From contig CACYEO010000121.1 of NCBI GenBank assembly GCA_902773475.1, forward strand, positions 1 through 15,926: a stretch of 15,926 nucleotides of DNA, in the 5' to 3' direction. Position 1 is the stretch's first letter, and each line of letters opens with the position of its first letter. This document shows, one piece after another, positions 1 through 7,472 of the stretch. This stretch comes from an uncultured bacterium (GTDB taxonomy: Bacteria > Verrucomicrobiota > Kiritimatiellia > RFP12 > UBA1067). The position numbers were made by a program, and so were the translations under genes. Below the pieces are notes generated by a model. That model was not told the DNA's origin. It was given only the letters and a program-made list of their open reading frames with translations, and did not search any database.

Positions 1-33
1 CGGGGCGGCCTTGCCACATCTTGCGCCCCGCCG

Positions 34-68
34 GCTGACAGCTAACAGCCATCTGCTATCTGCTAATT
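34..68. repeat. Degenerate 7-bp tandem repeat (5 units)
   Basis: Five consecutive heptamers can be read: GCTGACA, GCTAACA, GCCATCT, GCTATCT and GCTAATT. Each starts with GCT or GCC and differs slightly from the next. The array lies in non-coding sequence downstream of the minus-strand phosphodiesterase gene. Function is unknown. Similar short arrays with other unit sequences occur in the other non-coding gaps of this window. Confidence 0.55.
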
Positions 69-119
69 GGGTGAAGATTTACAGGATTGGGAAGGATTTG
101 GGTGTTTTGGGGGGCTTTT

Positions 120-270
120 GGGCGCATCTGCGGTTTTTACCCATGCGGTTTGAGATAGGAAACAACCGGAACAACTGGAAAAAACAACGAGTCTGCGCCA
201 AAGGAATGTTGTTTCAAACAGTTGTTTCCCATAATCAAAAAGCCAGACGGTGAATTACGCAGATGCGCCC
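120..270. repeat. 151-bp segment bounded by 13-bp perfect inverted repeats
   Basis: GGGCGCATCTGCG at 120-132 is repeated as its exact reverse complement at 258-270. A second, nested inverted pair (GGAAACAAC at 158-166, GTTGTTTCC at 221-229) lies inside. The interior is AT-richer than the flanks and encodes nothing convincing. This could be a small non-autonomous element, a folded RNA or an extragenic repeat. It lies 14 bases beyond the stop codon of the minus-strand gene, so it could also influence the 3' end of that transcript. No target-site duplication was found. Confidence 0.45.
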
Positions 271-284
271 GGGTGCGGCGGGAA

Positions 285-1421
285 TCATGAAACCATGATG
301 TTGAAGTAGTCGCACACGCGCGTGACGCTTTCCGGGACTGGCGCGGTCGAAAGCCAGCAGGCGAGCGAATCTTCGTCCTGCGGGTCGAACCCGTGCATTC
401 CGTTCAGCGGCTTGACGCCCATGTCCGAAGGGCAGAACTGGATTCCCGCGGCGGACAGGAACACGCCGTCGCCGAATTTTCCGTCTTCGCGCCAGATTCC
501 GTGCCTGCGCTTCTCTTCATCCGAAAGCCAATGTCCGGGAAACTTCGAAAACGCCTTTTCGACTTTCTCCTTCGCGCCCGGCTTCAGCCACCAGAACCTG
601 GCCATCGTGGAATCGATCGCGCTCGCGTAGTCCCGGCCCCACTCCAGCCCCGTTTCCGCCAGGGCCGCAGGCGCGTCCGAAGTCCCGCGCAGCGGCGTCA
701 TCCCGTGGTCGGAGAACACGGTCAGTTCGAAAGGCCGCCCGGCGCTTTCGAGCGCCGAATGGAGCGCGCGGATCCTTTCGGCGTAGGCTTCGACCTTCGG
801 ACGGAGCACTTCGTCGCGCCCCACGTTGTCGTGCTGGATCGCGTCGAATGCCGCCGAATATACGAAAAGCCGGTCCGTCCCGCCTTCGCGCAGGAGTTTT
901 TCGGCTTCGCGGAAATTGTGATCCTCGGACATCCGCCAGTCCGAGATATGGTATCTGAAACCCTTTTCGCCCCAGACGTCGGCGAGGTTTTTCACAGGCG
1001 CGAGGCCGCCGGGGACGAACATGTCCGTCTTTTCGCAGTAGTCCATGGACGGCAGATGCGAAAGATCGATTCCGTAAAGCTGGAAATATCCGGTGAATCC
1101 GTACAGGCGTTTCACGATGCGCGAGAGCACGTTCCTGACGCGGCCTCTGCGCCAGAAGCTCTTCGGAAAGAAGAACGGCGCGGCGAAGCGCATCGCGCGG
1201 AACGGGCTTTTTCCCGGCGCGTAGTCGTAGAACGCGAGATGCCCGTGTACGGCGGGGCGCTCGCCGCTGAGGATTGTGGGGATCGCGGTGCAGCTGTACC
1301 CGAACTGCATTTCCACGCTCCGGCGTTCGGGAAGAAGATCTTCGAGAAACCGGTAGCGGCACGCCTGTTTCCATCCAAGCGCGTCCACGAACACGAAAAC
1401 TTTTGCTTTGTCGGCTTTCAC
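285..1421 (-). CDS. Alkaline-phosphatase-superfamily phosphodiesterase / nucleotide pyrophosphatase-like protein
   Basis: This 378-residue protein has no signal peptide or membrane segment, so it is probably cytoplasmic. The order of metal-binding motifs matches the type I phosphodiesterase/nucleotide pyrophosphatase branch of the alkaline phosphatase superfamily. An N-terminal FVDALGW supplies D13. A nucleophile region around residues 43-53 (S43 or T45, ending LSG) is followed by the usual R-P-x-x-H-G. FDAIQHD supplies D193 and H197, SDHGM supplies D238 and H239, and MHGF supplies H343. The full set expected for a two-metal phosphoesterase is therefore present. Substrate cannot be told from sequence; relatives act on nucleotide or glycan/lipid phosphodiesters. 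The start is GTG, because the in-frame ATG 18 bases upstream runs into a stop after one codon. The gene is divergent from the cyclase-like gene and shares a palindrome-rich 257-base spacer with it. Confidence 0.8.
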   Translation of the reverse strand: MKADKAKVFVFVDALGWKQACRYRFLEDLLPERRSVEMQFGYSCTAIPTILSGERPAVHGHLAFYDYAPGKSPFRAMRFAAPFFFPKSFWRRGRVRNVLSRIVKRLYGFTGYFQLYGIDLSHLPSMDYCEKTDMFVPGGLAPVKNLADVWGEKGFRYHISDWRMSEDHNFREAEKLLREGGTDRLFVYSAAFDAIQHDNVGRDEVLRPKVEAYAERIRALHSALESAGRPFELTVFSDHGMTPLRGTSDAPAALAETGLEWGRDYASAIDSTMARFWWLKPGAKEKVEKAFSKFPGHWLSDEEKRRHGIWREDGKFGDGVFLSAAGIQFCPSDMGVKPLNGMHGFDPQDEDSLACWLSTAPVPESVTRVCDYFNIMVS

Positions 1422-1427
1422 CCCGCG

Positions 1428-1456
1428 AAATTACCACATGCCCGTCGGTTCCGCAA
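1428..1456 (-). promoter_or_regulatory. Possible promoter of the minus-strand phosphodiesterase gene
   Basis: On the minus strand, TTGCGG (1456-1451) is followed after exactly 17 bases by TAATTT (1433-1428), preceded by a TGG extended -10. The -10 matches the sigma70 consensus at only three of six positions, so this is tentative. If used, transcription would start at or next to the GTG start codon, giving a leaderless message. Confidence 0.25.
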
Positions 1457-1461
1457 GAGGA

Positions 1462-1557
1462 AATTTGCCCCGCTACGGCCAACGCATCAAAAATTCCTTC
1501 TCCCCGCTGACGCGAGGTAGAACGAATTTTTGATGCGTTGGCCGTAATTTGCCCCGC
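1462..1557. repeat. MITE- or REP-like palindrome (1474-1546) flanked by 12-bp direct repeats
   Basis: A 23-bp perfect inverted repeat has arms at 1474-1496 and 1524-1546. After one mismatch the stem continues for four more pairs (1498-1501 with 1519-1522). The stretch could therefore fold into one long hairpin with a small loop. The 12-mer AATTTGCCCCGC occurs immediately on each side, at 1462-1473 and 1546-1557, overlapping the palindrome by one base. Perfect terminal inverted repeats inside short direct repeats are what insertion of a tiny non-autonomous element with target duplication would leave. It encodes no protein. A structural or bidirectional regulatory role between the divergent genes is the alternative. 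Confidence 0.6.
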
Positions 1558-1576
1558 CTGCCGTAGTTTTCGGCAG
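1558..1576. other. Short hairpin upstream of the -35 box
   Basis: CTGCCG (1558-1563) and CGGCAG (1571-1576) are complementary around a 7-base T-rich loop. The hairpin sits between the large palindrome and the proposed -35 element at 1579. It may be a protein-binding site or may be incidental. Confidence 0.3.
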
Positions 1577-1578
1577 AT

Positions 1579-1607
1579 TTGCCCGCAGACGCGGGATTTG
1601 CTAAAAT
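1579..1607 (+). promoter_or_regulatory. Sigma70-like promoter for the cyclase-like gene and polA-cca
   Basis: TTGCCC (1579-1584) is separated by 17 bases from TAAAAT (1602-1607), which matches the -10 consensus at five of six positions and has an upstream TGC (extended -10). The predicted start is near 1614, giving a leader of about 65 bases to the ATG at 1679. No better promoter was seen closer to the gene. Confidence 0.45.
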
Positions 1608-1612
1608 CCCGC
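1591..1612. promoter_or_regulatory. Palindrome overlapping the -10 box (operator candidate)
   Basis: GCGGGATTT (1591-1599) and AAATCCCGC (1604-1612) are perfect reverse complements around a 4-base centre. The pairing can be extended outward to 1583-1618 with one interruption. The -10 box lies inside the palindrome, which is how a repressor operator would be placed. A hairpin or attenuator is the alternative. No regulator gene is in the window. Confidence 0.35.
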
Positions 1613-1678
1613 TTGCGGTTTTCCCGCGCTTTCAACTGGACGATCCGCGTTTGCGGATTCATACGGAACACTTGCGAC

Positions 1679-3127
1679 ATGGCCACGAGAAAAACATCCG
1701 CCGCCGGCACGGCAAAAAAAACATCGAAGCAGAAAGAGCCTTCCGTCCCTACGTTCGAGGCGGACGAATCTTCCGCGACAGCGCGCTTCCATTCCGCGCG
1801 CGAATACCAGGTGTATTTCACGAACGGCGTCTTTTCGGGCGAAAACCCCGCGCTCGCCTCCGCAATCGCCCGGATGAAGGCGTCCGGCGCAACCGGGCGC
1901 GTCTTCGCCGTGGTGGACTACAATGTCGCCCGCCAGACGCAGGATCTTCCCGCGCGCGCTGCGGCCGCGCTGGCCGCGGCCGGCGCCGAGGCCGTGGGCA
2001 AGCCCGCGCTTGCGCCCGGCGGCGAGCAGTGCAAAAACGACGGCGGCAGAACCGCGCTCGCGCTCGCCAACACTTTCCTGAACGCGGGCGCCGGCGCAGG
2101 CGACTGCATCCTCGCCATCGGCGGCGGATCCGTCCTCGACGCGGCGGGATTCGCCGTTTCGATGCTTCACGGCGGAACGCATTTCATCCGCATGCCCACG
2201 ACCCTGCTGGCGCAATGCGCTTCGGGGTCGGCTTTCAAGGCGTCCGTCGATTCGCAAGGCGTGAAAGACTCTCTTTCCCTGCCCTGCGTCCCGGACGCTT
2301 CGATTGTGGATTTTTCGTTCCTCTCCTCGCTCACTCCCGAAAATCTCCGCAACGGCATTCCGGAAGCGATCAAGACTGCGGCGGTATGCGACCGCGATTT
2401 TCTCGCATGGATCGACGCCAACGCCTCCGCTCTGCTCGCGCGCAACGCGCCGTGCATAGAAGAACTCGTGCGCCGCACCGTGTCGCTGCAGTTGAAAGCG
2501 GCCGCCGAATGCGGCGATCCCGCGGCTTACGCGCGGAGCGGAGCGGCCAATTTCGGCGTGTGGACCGCAGGCCGCATGGAGGCGCTCGCGAACTGGCGGC
2601 TGTGGCACGGATACGCGCTCGCGACTGGCATGTGCATAGACGTCGCGTACGCGGTCCAGAACCGCTGGCTTGCGGAAGAGGAGGGCGACGCGATCTGCAC
2701 GGCGATATGCAAGACCGGCGGAATGTACGGCGCGGAGCGGTTCGGCTCTGTGCTCGACAACGCGGAGAAAGTCGCCGGGGCGATAGACGAGCGCATCGCC
2801 GCCGCTGCAGGCTGCGGCGCGTTCGCCTTCCCCGGCCCCGTCGGGGAAGCGCATCTGGAAGACGGCGTGGACGCCGGAATCTACGCGAAAATCGTCGCGG
2901 AATTCCGCAGGACGAGCCGCGAGATGGCCGAATACAGGCGCGCGCGGGCCGCGGCCGAGGGCCGCCCCGCCGAGCCGCCGCCCGAAGAGCCGCCGTCCGG
3001 CCCGGAAGAAGAGACGCCTGCGGCGGAGAACGAACCCGTCCGCGACGCGGAAGAAGCCGAAACGCAGACCGCGCCTTCCGAGGCGCCGGAAGAATACGTG
3101 GAGCCGATAGAGGCGGATGAACTCTAA
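1679..3127 (+). CDS. Sugar-phosphate-cyclase (3-dehydroquinate synthase/EboD-like) homologue, probable pseudoenzyme
   Basis: The 482-residue product has the fold signatures of the 3-dehydroquinate synthase/EboD family. These are a glycine-rich NAD-binding GGGSVLDAAGF (148-158), PTTLLAQ (173-179), K187 and a metal-ligand Glu in PEAIK (E229). An EboD-type GDPAAYARS stretch is followed by the NFG...HG region. Several catalytic positions are changed. The family's FGHxxxH reads FGVWTAG, so V294 and G298 replace two conserved histidines. HGE reads HGY (H310 kept, Y312), and A181 replaces the Asp after LLAQ. The expected metal site and chemistry therefore look broken. A Lys-rich N-terminal tail (about 1-20) and a Pro/Glu-rich acidic C-terminal tail (about 419-482) are additions to the usual domain. 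The ATG at 1679 was preferred over an upstream in-frame start at 1538, because that one lies inside the palindrome and its extension is unlike the family. Its 3' end overlaps polA by 11 bases. Confidence 0.75.
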   Translation: MATRKTSAAGTAKKTSKQKEPSVPTFEADESSATARFHSAREYQVYFTNGVFSGENPALASAIARMKASGATGRVFAVVDYNVARQTQDLPARAAAALAAAGAEAVGKPALAPGGEQCKNDGGRTALALANTFLNAGAGAGDCILAIGGGSVLDAAGFAVSMLHGGTHFIRMPTTLLAQCASGSAFKASVDSQGVKDSLSLPCVPDASIVDFSFLSSLTPENLRNGIPEAIKTAAVCDRDFLAWIDANASALLARNAPCIEELVRRTVSLQLKAAAECGDPAAYARSGAANFGVWTAGRMEALANWRLWHGYALATGMCIDVAYAVQNRWLAEEEGDAICTAICKTGGMYGAERFGSVLDNAEKVAGAIDERIAAAAGCGAFAFPGPVGEAHLEDGVDAGIYAKIVAEFRRTSREMAEYRRARAAAEGRPAEPPPEEPPSGPEEETPAAENEPVRDAEEAETQTAPSEAPEEYVEPIEADEL

Positions 3128-5957
3128 ACCGCTTTTCTGCATCGTAGATTTGATGCCGTTCCTGTACCGCGGGCACTTCGTCTTCCTGAAGAGCCCGCGC
3201 ATGACGGCAGACGGCGTGAACACGTCCGCCCTGAACGGACTCGCGAACGGCCTCGCCGCGCTCCTTTCGAAACATGTGCCCGCATATCTCGCCATCGCCG
3301 CGGATCCCGGCGGGCCGACGTTCCGCCACGAGGCGTATCCGCCGTACAAGGCGCAGCGCGCCAAAATGCCGGAAGACATCGCCGCCGCGATTCCGCAGGC
3401 TATGGAGTTCGCCTCCGCGATGCGCATACCCGTGGTGCGCGTCGACGGTTTCGAGGCCGACGACGTAATGGGCACGCTTGCGAAACGCGCCGCCGGCGCG
3501 GGTTTCGAAGTGATGCTCGTGACGCCTGACAAAGACGCCGCGCAGCTCGTCGGCCCGGGCATTTCGCTAGTGCGGCCCGCGCACGGGACCGACGGCCCTG
3601 AAGTCTACGACGAAAAGCGCGTGTGCGAGCACTGGTCGATATCCTCCCCCGCGCAGATGGTGGACTATCTCGCTCTCGCCGGAGACGCTTCGGACAACAT
3701 CCCCGGCATAAAAGGCGTAGGCGAAAAAACGGCGATATCGCTCCTGTCCAAATACGGAACCGTGGAGGGGATAGTGGAACACGCCGCGGAGATTCCCGGA
3801 AAACTGGGCGAAAAGATCGCGGCGGGCGCGGAAGACGCGAAAATCTCGAAATTCCTCGCCGCAATCCGCACGGACGCCCCCGTGGATGCCGGACTGGAAA
3901 CGTTCAAGCGCGTCCCACACGATTCCGAAGCGCTCGCGCGGTTCTGCGCGAGATACGAACTCAACAGGATATACGCGCGGCTGACAGGCGGAGAAGAACC
4001 GCCCGCCCCGGCGGAAAAGACGTACAAGACGATCGCGGACGTCCCGCACGACTACCGGCTCGTCCAGACGCCCGAAGAAGCGCGCGAACTCGCGAAGGAA
4101 CTCATGCGCTTCGGGCGCATCGCCTTCGATACGGAAACGTCCGGGCTTTCGCCGCGCACCGACGTCCTGGCGGGAATCAGTTTCGCCACGGAGCCGGGCC
4201 GCGCCTGGTACGCCGCCGTTCCGCGCCATTCGCGCTTTTCCGGCGCGGACGCCGGAAAACCGCGCACCGCGCCTGCGGACGACCTGTTTTCGTTCGCGGC
4301 GGCGGCAGCCTCCCCCGCGGCGGAAGAAGATTCCGCGGCGGCGCGGGCGCGCGATTTCGTGCGCATATTCGCGCCTGTCTTCGCCGACCCGTCGAAAATC
4401 CTCGTGGCGCAGAATTCCAAATTCGACATCGCCATCCTGAAACGCTACGGCATTGAATTCGGCTCCGCGCCGCACGACACGATGCTGGAGCACTACACTC
4501 TCGACGCCGCCGCGCGGCACGACATGACGAACCTCTCGCGAGAGTTTCTGGGCTACGACCCCGTGCCGATCGAAAAACTCATAGGCGCGCCGAAGCGCGG
4601 CGTGAAACAGCGTCTCATGACCGAACTCGCGCCCGTCGAAGTCCTGGACTACGCGGCGGAAGACGCCGACGTCACGCTGCGTCTCGACGGCGTGCTGCGG
4701 CCGAAAGTGCGCGAATGCGGTCTTGAAAAGATCCTCGAGGAAAGCGAAGAGCCGCTTGCTGAAGTCCTTGCGGACATGGAAAGCGAAGGCGTGCGCATCG
4801 ATCCCGCCGCCCTGCGCGCCTACGGCCGCGAACTGGACGGAGAAATCGCGTCCATCGCGGCGAACGTCCGCGCGATCGCGGCGGACGAATCGCTGAATCT
4901 CGATTCGCCCAGACAGCTGGGCGAATTCCTCTTCAGCAAACTCGCGCTCGGCGCGGGTTCGGCAAAGAAGACGTCGGGGGGGCAGTACGCCACGGACGAG
5001 GCGACGCTTGCGAAATACGCCGCCGAAGCGCCGGTGGTGCGCATGATACTGGACTACCGCGAACTCGCGAAGCTCAAATCGACATACGCGGAAAAGCTTC
5101 CCGCCTGCATCGATCCCGCGGACGGGCGCGTCCACACGAATTTCTCGCAGGCGTCGACCGGGACGGGCCGCCTCGCCTCTTCCGGGCCGAACCTCCAGAA
5201 CATCCCGGTCCGCTCCGAACGCGGCCGCCACATACGCGCGGCGTTCATCCCGCGCGACTCAGGCCACCTTCTCGTATCCGCCGACTATTCGCAGATAGAA
5301 CTGCGCATCATGGCGGCGATGGCGCGCGACGAATCCATGCTGGCCGCTTTCGCGGCCGGCGAGGACATCCACCGCGAAACCGCCGCGCGCGTCTTCGGCG
5401 TTCCGCCGGAGGAAGTGACCGTGCAGCAGCGCTCGCGCTGCAAGATGGTGAATTTCGGGATCATATACGGAATATCGGCGTTCGGACTTTCCCAGCGGCT
5501 GGGCATACCGCGGCGCGAAGCCGCCGCGCTGATCGACACGTATTTCCGCGAATATCCGCGCATAAAGGAATTCATGGAAAAGGCCGTCGCGGACGCCCGG
5601 GCCAAAGGATACGCCGAGACGCTTTCGGGACGCCGCCGCACGCTGCGCGACATCGTTTCGCGCAACGCTCCCGCGCGCCAGGCCGCCGAGCGCGACGCGA
5701 TAAACACCCCGGTGCAGGGAACCGCCGCCGATCTGATGAAGATCGCGATGGTAAAGGTTTCGCGCGCGCTGAAGGCTTCGGGCATGAAGACGAAACTCGT
5801 TCTGCAGATACACGACGAACTTCTCTTCGACGCGCCGGCGGAAGAAGCCGCAGCCGCCGGGGAACTCGCACGGCGCGAAATGTCCGGCGCGATGGATCTG
5901 GGCGTTCCGCTGGAAGTGTCCGTCGGCACGGGGGCGAACTGGCTCGAGGCGCATTGA
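3117..5957 (+). CDS. polA: DNA polymerase I
   Basis: This 946-residue polymerase, close to the usual ~930, has all three Pol I activities by motif. The 5' nuclease domain (1-~290) carries EADD (E113, D115, D116), D138/D140 and a helix-hairpin-helix around PGIKGVGEKTA. The 3'-5' exonuclease domain has DTE (D338, E340), D437 and Y512/D516, so proofreading looks intact, which many bacterial Pol I enzymes have lost. The polymerase domain has motif A DYSQIELR (D723), motif B with R772, K776, F780 and Y784, and motif C HDE (899-901). These sit at a constant +18 offset from my recollection of E. coli numbering. An Ala/Ser-rich insertion lies between exonuclease motifs I and II (about 373-415). It repairs DNA and replaces RNA primers in Okazaki fragments. 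The start overlaps the preceding gene, which suggests translational coupling; GAGG lies only three bases before the ATG. Confidence 0.97.
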   Translation: MNSKPLFCIVDLMPFLYRGHFVFLKSPRMTADGVNTSALNGLANGLAALLSKHVPAYLAIAADPGGPTFRHEAYPPYKAQRAKMPEDIAAAIPQAMEFASAMRIPVVRVDGFEADDVMGTLAKRAAGAGFEVMLVTPDKDAAQLVGPGISLVRPAHGTDGPEVYDEKRVCEHWSISSPAQMVDYLALAGDASDNIPGIKGVGEKTAISLLSKYGTVEGIVEHAAEIPGKLGEKIAAGAEDAKISKFLAAIRTDAPVDAGLETFKRVPHDSEALARFCARYELNRIYARLTGGEEPPAPAEKTYKTIADVPHDYRLVQTPEEARELAKELMRFGRIAFDTETSGLSPRTDVLAGISFATEPGRAWYAAVPRHSRFSGADAGKPRTAPADDLFSFAAAAASPAAEEDSAAARARDFVRIFAPVFADPSKILVAQNSKFDIAILKRYGIEFGSAPHDTMLEHYTLDAAARHDMTNLSREFLGYDPVPIEKLIGAPKRGVKQRLMTELAPVEVLDYAAEDADVTLRLDGVLRPKVRECGLEKILEESEEPLAEVLADMESEGVRIDPAALRAYGRELDGEIASIAANVRAIAADESLNLDSPRQLGEFLFSKLALGAGSAKKTSGGQYATDEATLAKYAAEAPVVRMILDYRELAKLKSTYAEKLPACIDPADGRVHTNFSQASTGTGRLASSGPNLQNIPVRSERGRHIRAAFIPRDSGHLLVSADYSQIELRIMAAMARDESMLAAFAAGEDIHRETAARVFGVPPEEVTVQQRSRCKMVNFGIIYGISAFGLSQRLGIPRREAAALIDTYFREYPRIKEFMEKAVADARAKGYAETLSGRRRTLRDIVSRNAPARQAAERDAINTPVQGTAADLMKIAMVKVSRALKASGMKTKLVLQIHDELLFDAPAEEAAAAGELARREMSGAMDLGVPLEVSVGTGANWLEAH

Positions 5958-5958
5958 A

Positions 5959-7374
5959 ATGCACGCGTCGCGCGAAATAGACCTGTCCCTTCTCGACGCG
6001 CCCCTGCGCGACGCCGTGGTGGAAACGGCCCGGCTCGCCCGCGCGGCGGGAGGGCGCGCGCTTCTCGTGGGCGGCGCGGTGCGCGATCTCGCCGCCGGCG
6101 CGCGCCAGGTGAAAGACGCCGACGTGGAAGTGTTCGGTCTGGAACCGGAGAAACTAAAAAGCGCGATCGGCGCGAAATTCGGATTCGATCCCTGCGGCGA
6201 GTCGTTCGGCGTGCTGAAACTGCGCCACCTCGCCGTTGACGTGTCGCTGCCGCGCCGCGAAACGAAACGCGGCAGCGGGCACCGCGGCTTCATGGTGGAT
6301 TCCGACCCTTCCCTTTCCGTGAAGGAGGCAGCCGCGCGGCGCGACTTCACGGTGAACGCGATGTATTTCGATCCGCTGACAGGAATGTTCGAAGATCCCT
6401 GGAACGGAATGCGCGATCTTCAAAACGGCATTCTCCGCCATGTCACGGAAAAATTCGCGGAAGACCCGCTGCGCGTACTGCGCGGAATGCAGTTCGTCGC
6501 AAGGTTCGACCTGAAGCCCGCCCCGGAGACGACTGCTCTGTGCCGCACGATGGACATTGAAGGCCTCCCCCCGGAAAGGCTCTTCGAAGAATGGTCGAAA
6601 TTCCTCCTCAAAGGCGTCGAAATGTCGAAAGGGCTGGAGTTCCTGCGCTCGACAGGATGGCTGCGGCACTTTCCCGAACTCGCCGCGCTCGTAGACTGCC
6701 CGCAGGAACCAAGCTGGCATCCGGAAGGAAGCGTGTGGAACCATACGCTGCTGTGCCTGGATTATTTCGCGGCGCACAGGACGGGCGTGCAGTACGAAGA
6801 TCTCGTGACCGGGCTTGCCGTGCTGTGCCACGACTTCGGAAAGCCCGCCGCGACTTTCCGCGATCCCAAAGACGGACGCATCCGCAGCCCCGGCCACGAC
6901 GAGGCCGGCGTCGCCCCCGCGCTTTCCTTCCTGCGGCGGCTCACGAACGAAGAGCGCATCCTGCGCGACGTCCCTCCCCTGGTGCAGTGCCACATGCAGC
7001 CGTTCGCAATGTGGAAGGCCAAGGCCAAAGACGCGGCGGTGCGCAGGCTCGCCGCCCGCGCGGGGCGCATAGACAGGCTCGTGCGCGTGTCGCGCGCCGA
7101 TTCGTGCGGGCGCGGCGCGGGATGCAAAGGCATCGACGAAGACTGCAAAGAGCTCGACTGGCTGGAAGCGGCGGCGGAACGCCTTCGCGTCGCGGATTCG
7201 GCGCCGAAACCGCTTCTCATGGGGCGGCATCTGATCGAAGCGGGCATGACGCCTTCCGGAGAGTTCGGTCGGATCCTTTCCGCCGCGTACGAAGCGCAGC
7301 TCGACGGTGCATTCCGCGATCTCCCCGGCGCACTCTCCTGGTTCGGCGCTTTCACGCGGCGGAAAGCGCATTGA
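5959..7374 (+). CDS. cca: CCA tRNA nucleotidyltransferase with HD domain
   Basis: The 471-residue protein adds or repairs the 3'-CCA end of tRNAs using CTP and ATP. The nucleotidyltransferase core shows LVGGAVRD (36-43), the metal-binding D53-x-D55 pair, RRDFTVNA (127-134), and EDPLRVLRGMQFVARF for tRNA and nucleotide recognition. A metal-dependent phosphohydrolase domain follows, with WNHT and CHDFGK (H291, D292). The order and the C-terminal MGRHLIEAG stretch match the HD-type enzyme exemplified by E. coli Cca, which is somewhat shorter at about 412 residues. HD-containing members can also have phosphatase or phosphodiesterase activity. A poly(A) polymerase of the same superfamily is the main alternative. 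The ATG lies one base after the polA stop, with GAGG (5946-5949) nine bases upstream inside polA, so the two are almost certainly co-transcribed. Confidence 0.9.
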   Translation: MHASREIDLSLLDAPLRDAVVETARLARAAGGRALLVGGAVRDLAAGARQVKDADVEVFGLEPEKLKSAIGAKFGFDPCGESFGVLKLRHLAVDVSLPRRETKRGSGHRGFMVDSDPSLSVKEAAARRDFTVNAMYFDPLTGMFEDPWNGMRDLQNGILRHVTEKFAEDPLRVLRGMQFVARFDLKPAPETTALCRTMDIEGLPPERLFEEWSKFLLKGVEMSKGLEFLRSTGWLRHFPELAALVDCPQEPSWHPEGSVWNHTLLCLDYFAAHRTGVQYEDLVTGLAVLCHDFGKPAATFRDPKDGRIRSPGHDEAGVAPALSFLRRLTNEERILRDVPPLVQCHMQPFAMWKAKAKDAAVRRLAARAGRIDRLVRVSRADSCGRGAGCKGIDEDCKELDWLEAAAERLRVADSAPKPLLMGRHLIEAGMTPSGEFGRILSAAYEAQLDGAFRDLPGALSWFGAFTRRKAH

Positions 7375-7429
7375 GCGTCGCCCCGCTGTTCCCACTCCGG
7401 CTCGCCGCTGCCGGCCGCATAAACGCTCC

Positions 7430-7454
7430 CTTGTTGTCGTACGCTTGTTGTCGT
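7430..7454. repeat. 11-bp direct repeat, two copies
   Basis: CTTGTTGTCGT occurs at 7430-7440 and again at 7444-7454, with three bases between. It lies in the spacer after cca and just before the CTAG-rich array. Role unknown. Confidence 0.45.
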
Positions 7455-7472
7455 TCAGGCAATCCGCGCTTA

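Noticed and set aside
34..68. Short repeats considered as CRISPR
   Set aside because: Units are 7-9 bp and directly adjacent, with no spacers and no cas genes. The same holds for the other arrays in the window.
11..253. 80-residue plus-strand open frame at the left edge
   Set aside because: It spans a tandem repeat and inverted repeats, has no recognisable domain and no Shine-Dalgarno. Its composition (Trp, Asn, Arg from simple repeats) does not look like a real protein.
1538..1678. Upstream in-frame extension of the cyclase-like gene
   Set aside because: It begins inside the large palindrome, covers the promoter and operator-like palindrome, and its Cys/Arg-rich residues do not fit the family's N-terminus.
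1422..1678. Hairpins in the divergent spacer considered as a tRNA or riboswitch
   Set aside because: No cloverleaf, anticodon arm or known aptamer core could be recognised. They read as simple palindromes.
7384..7424. GC-rich inverted stretch after cca considered as a terminator
   Set aside because: CCGGC/GCCGG can pair, but no T-tract follows and the loop is large, so a rho-independent terminator is not supported.
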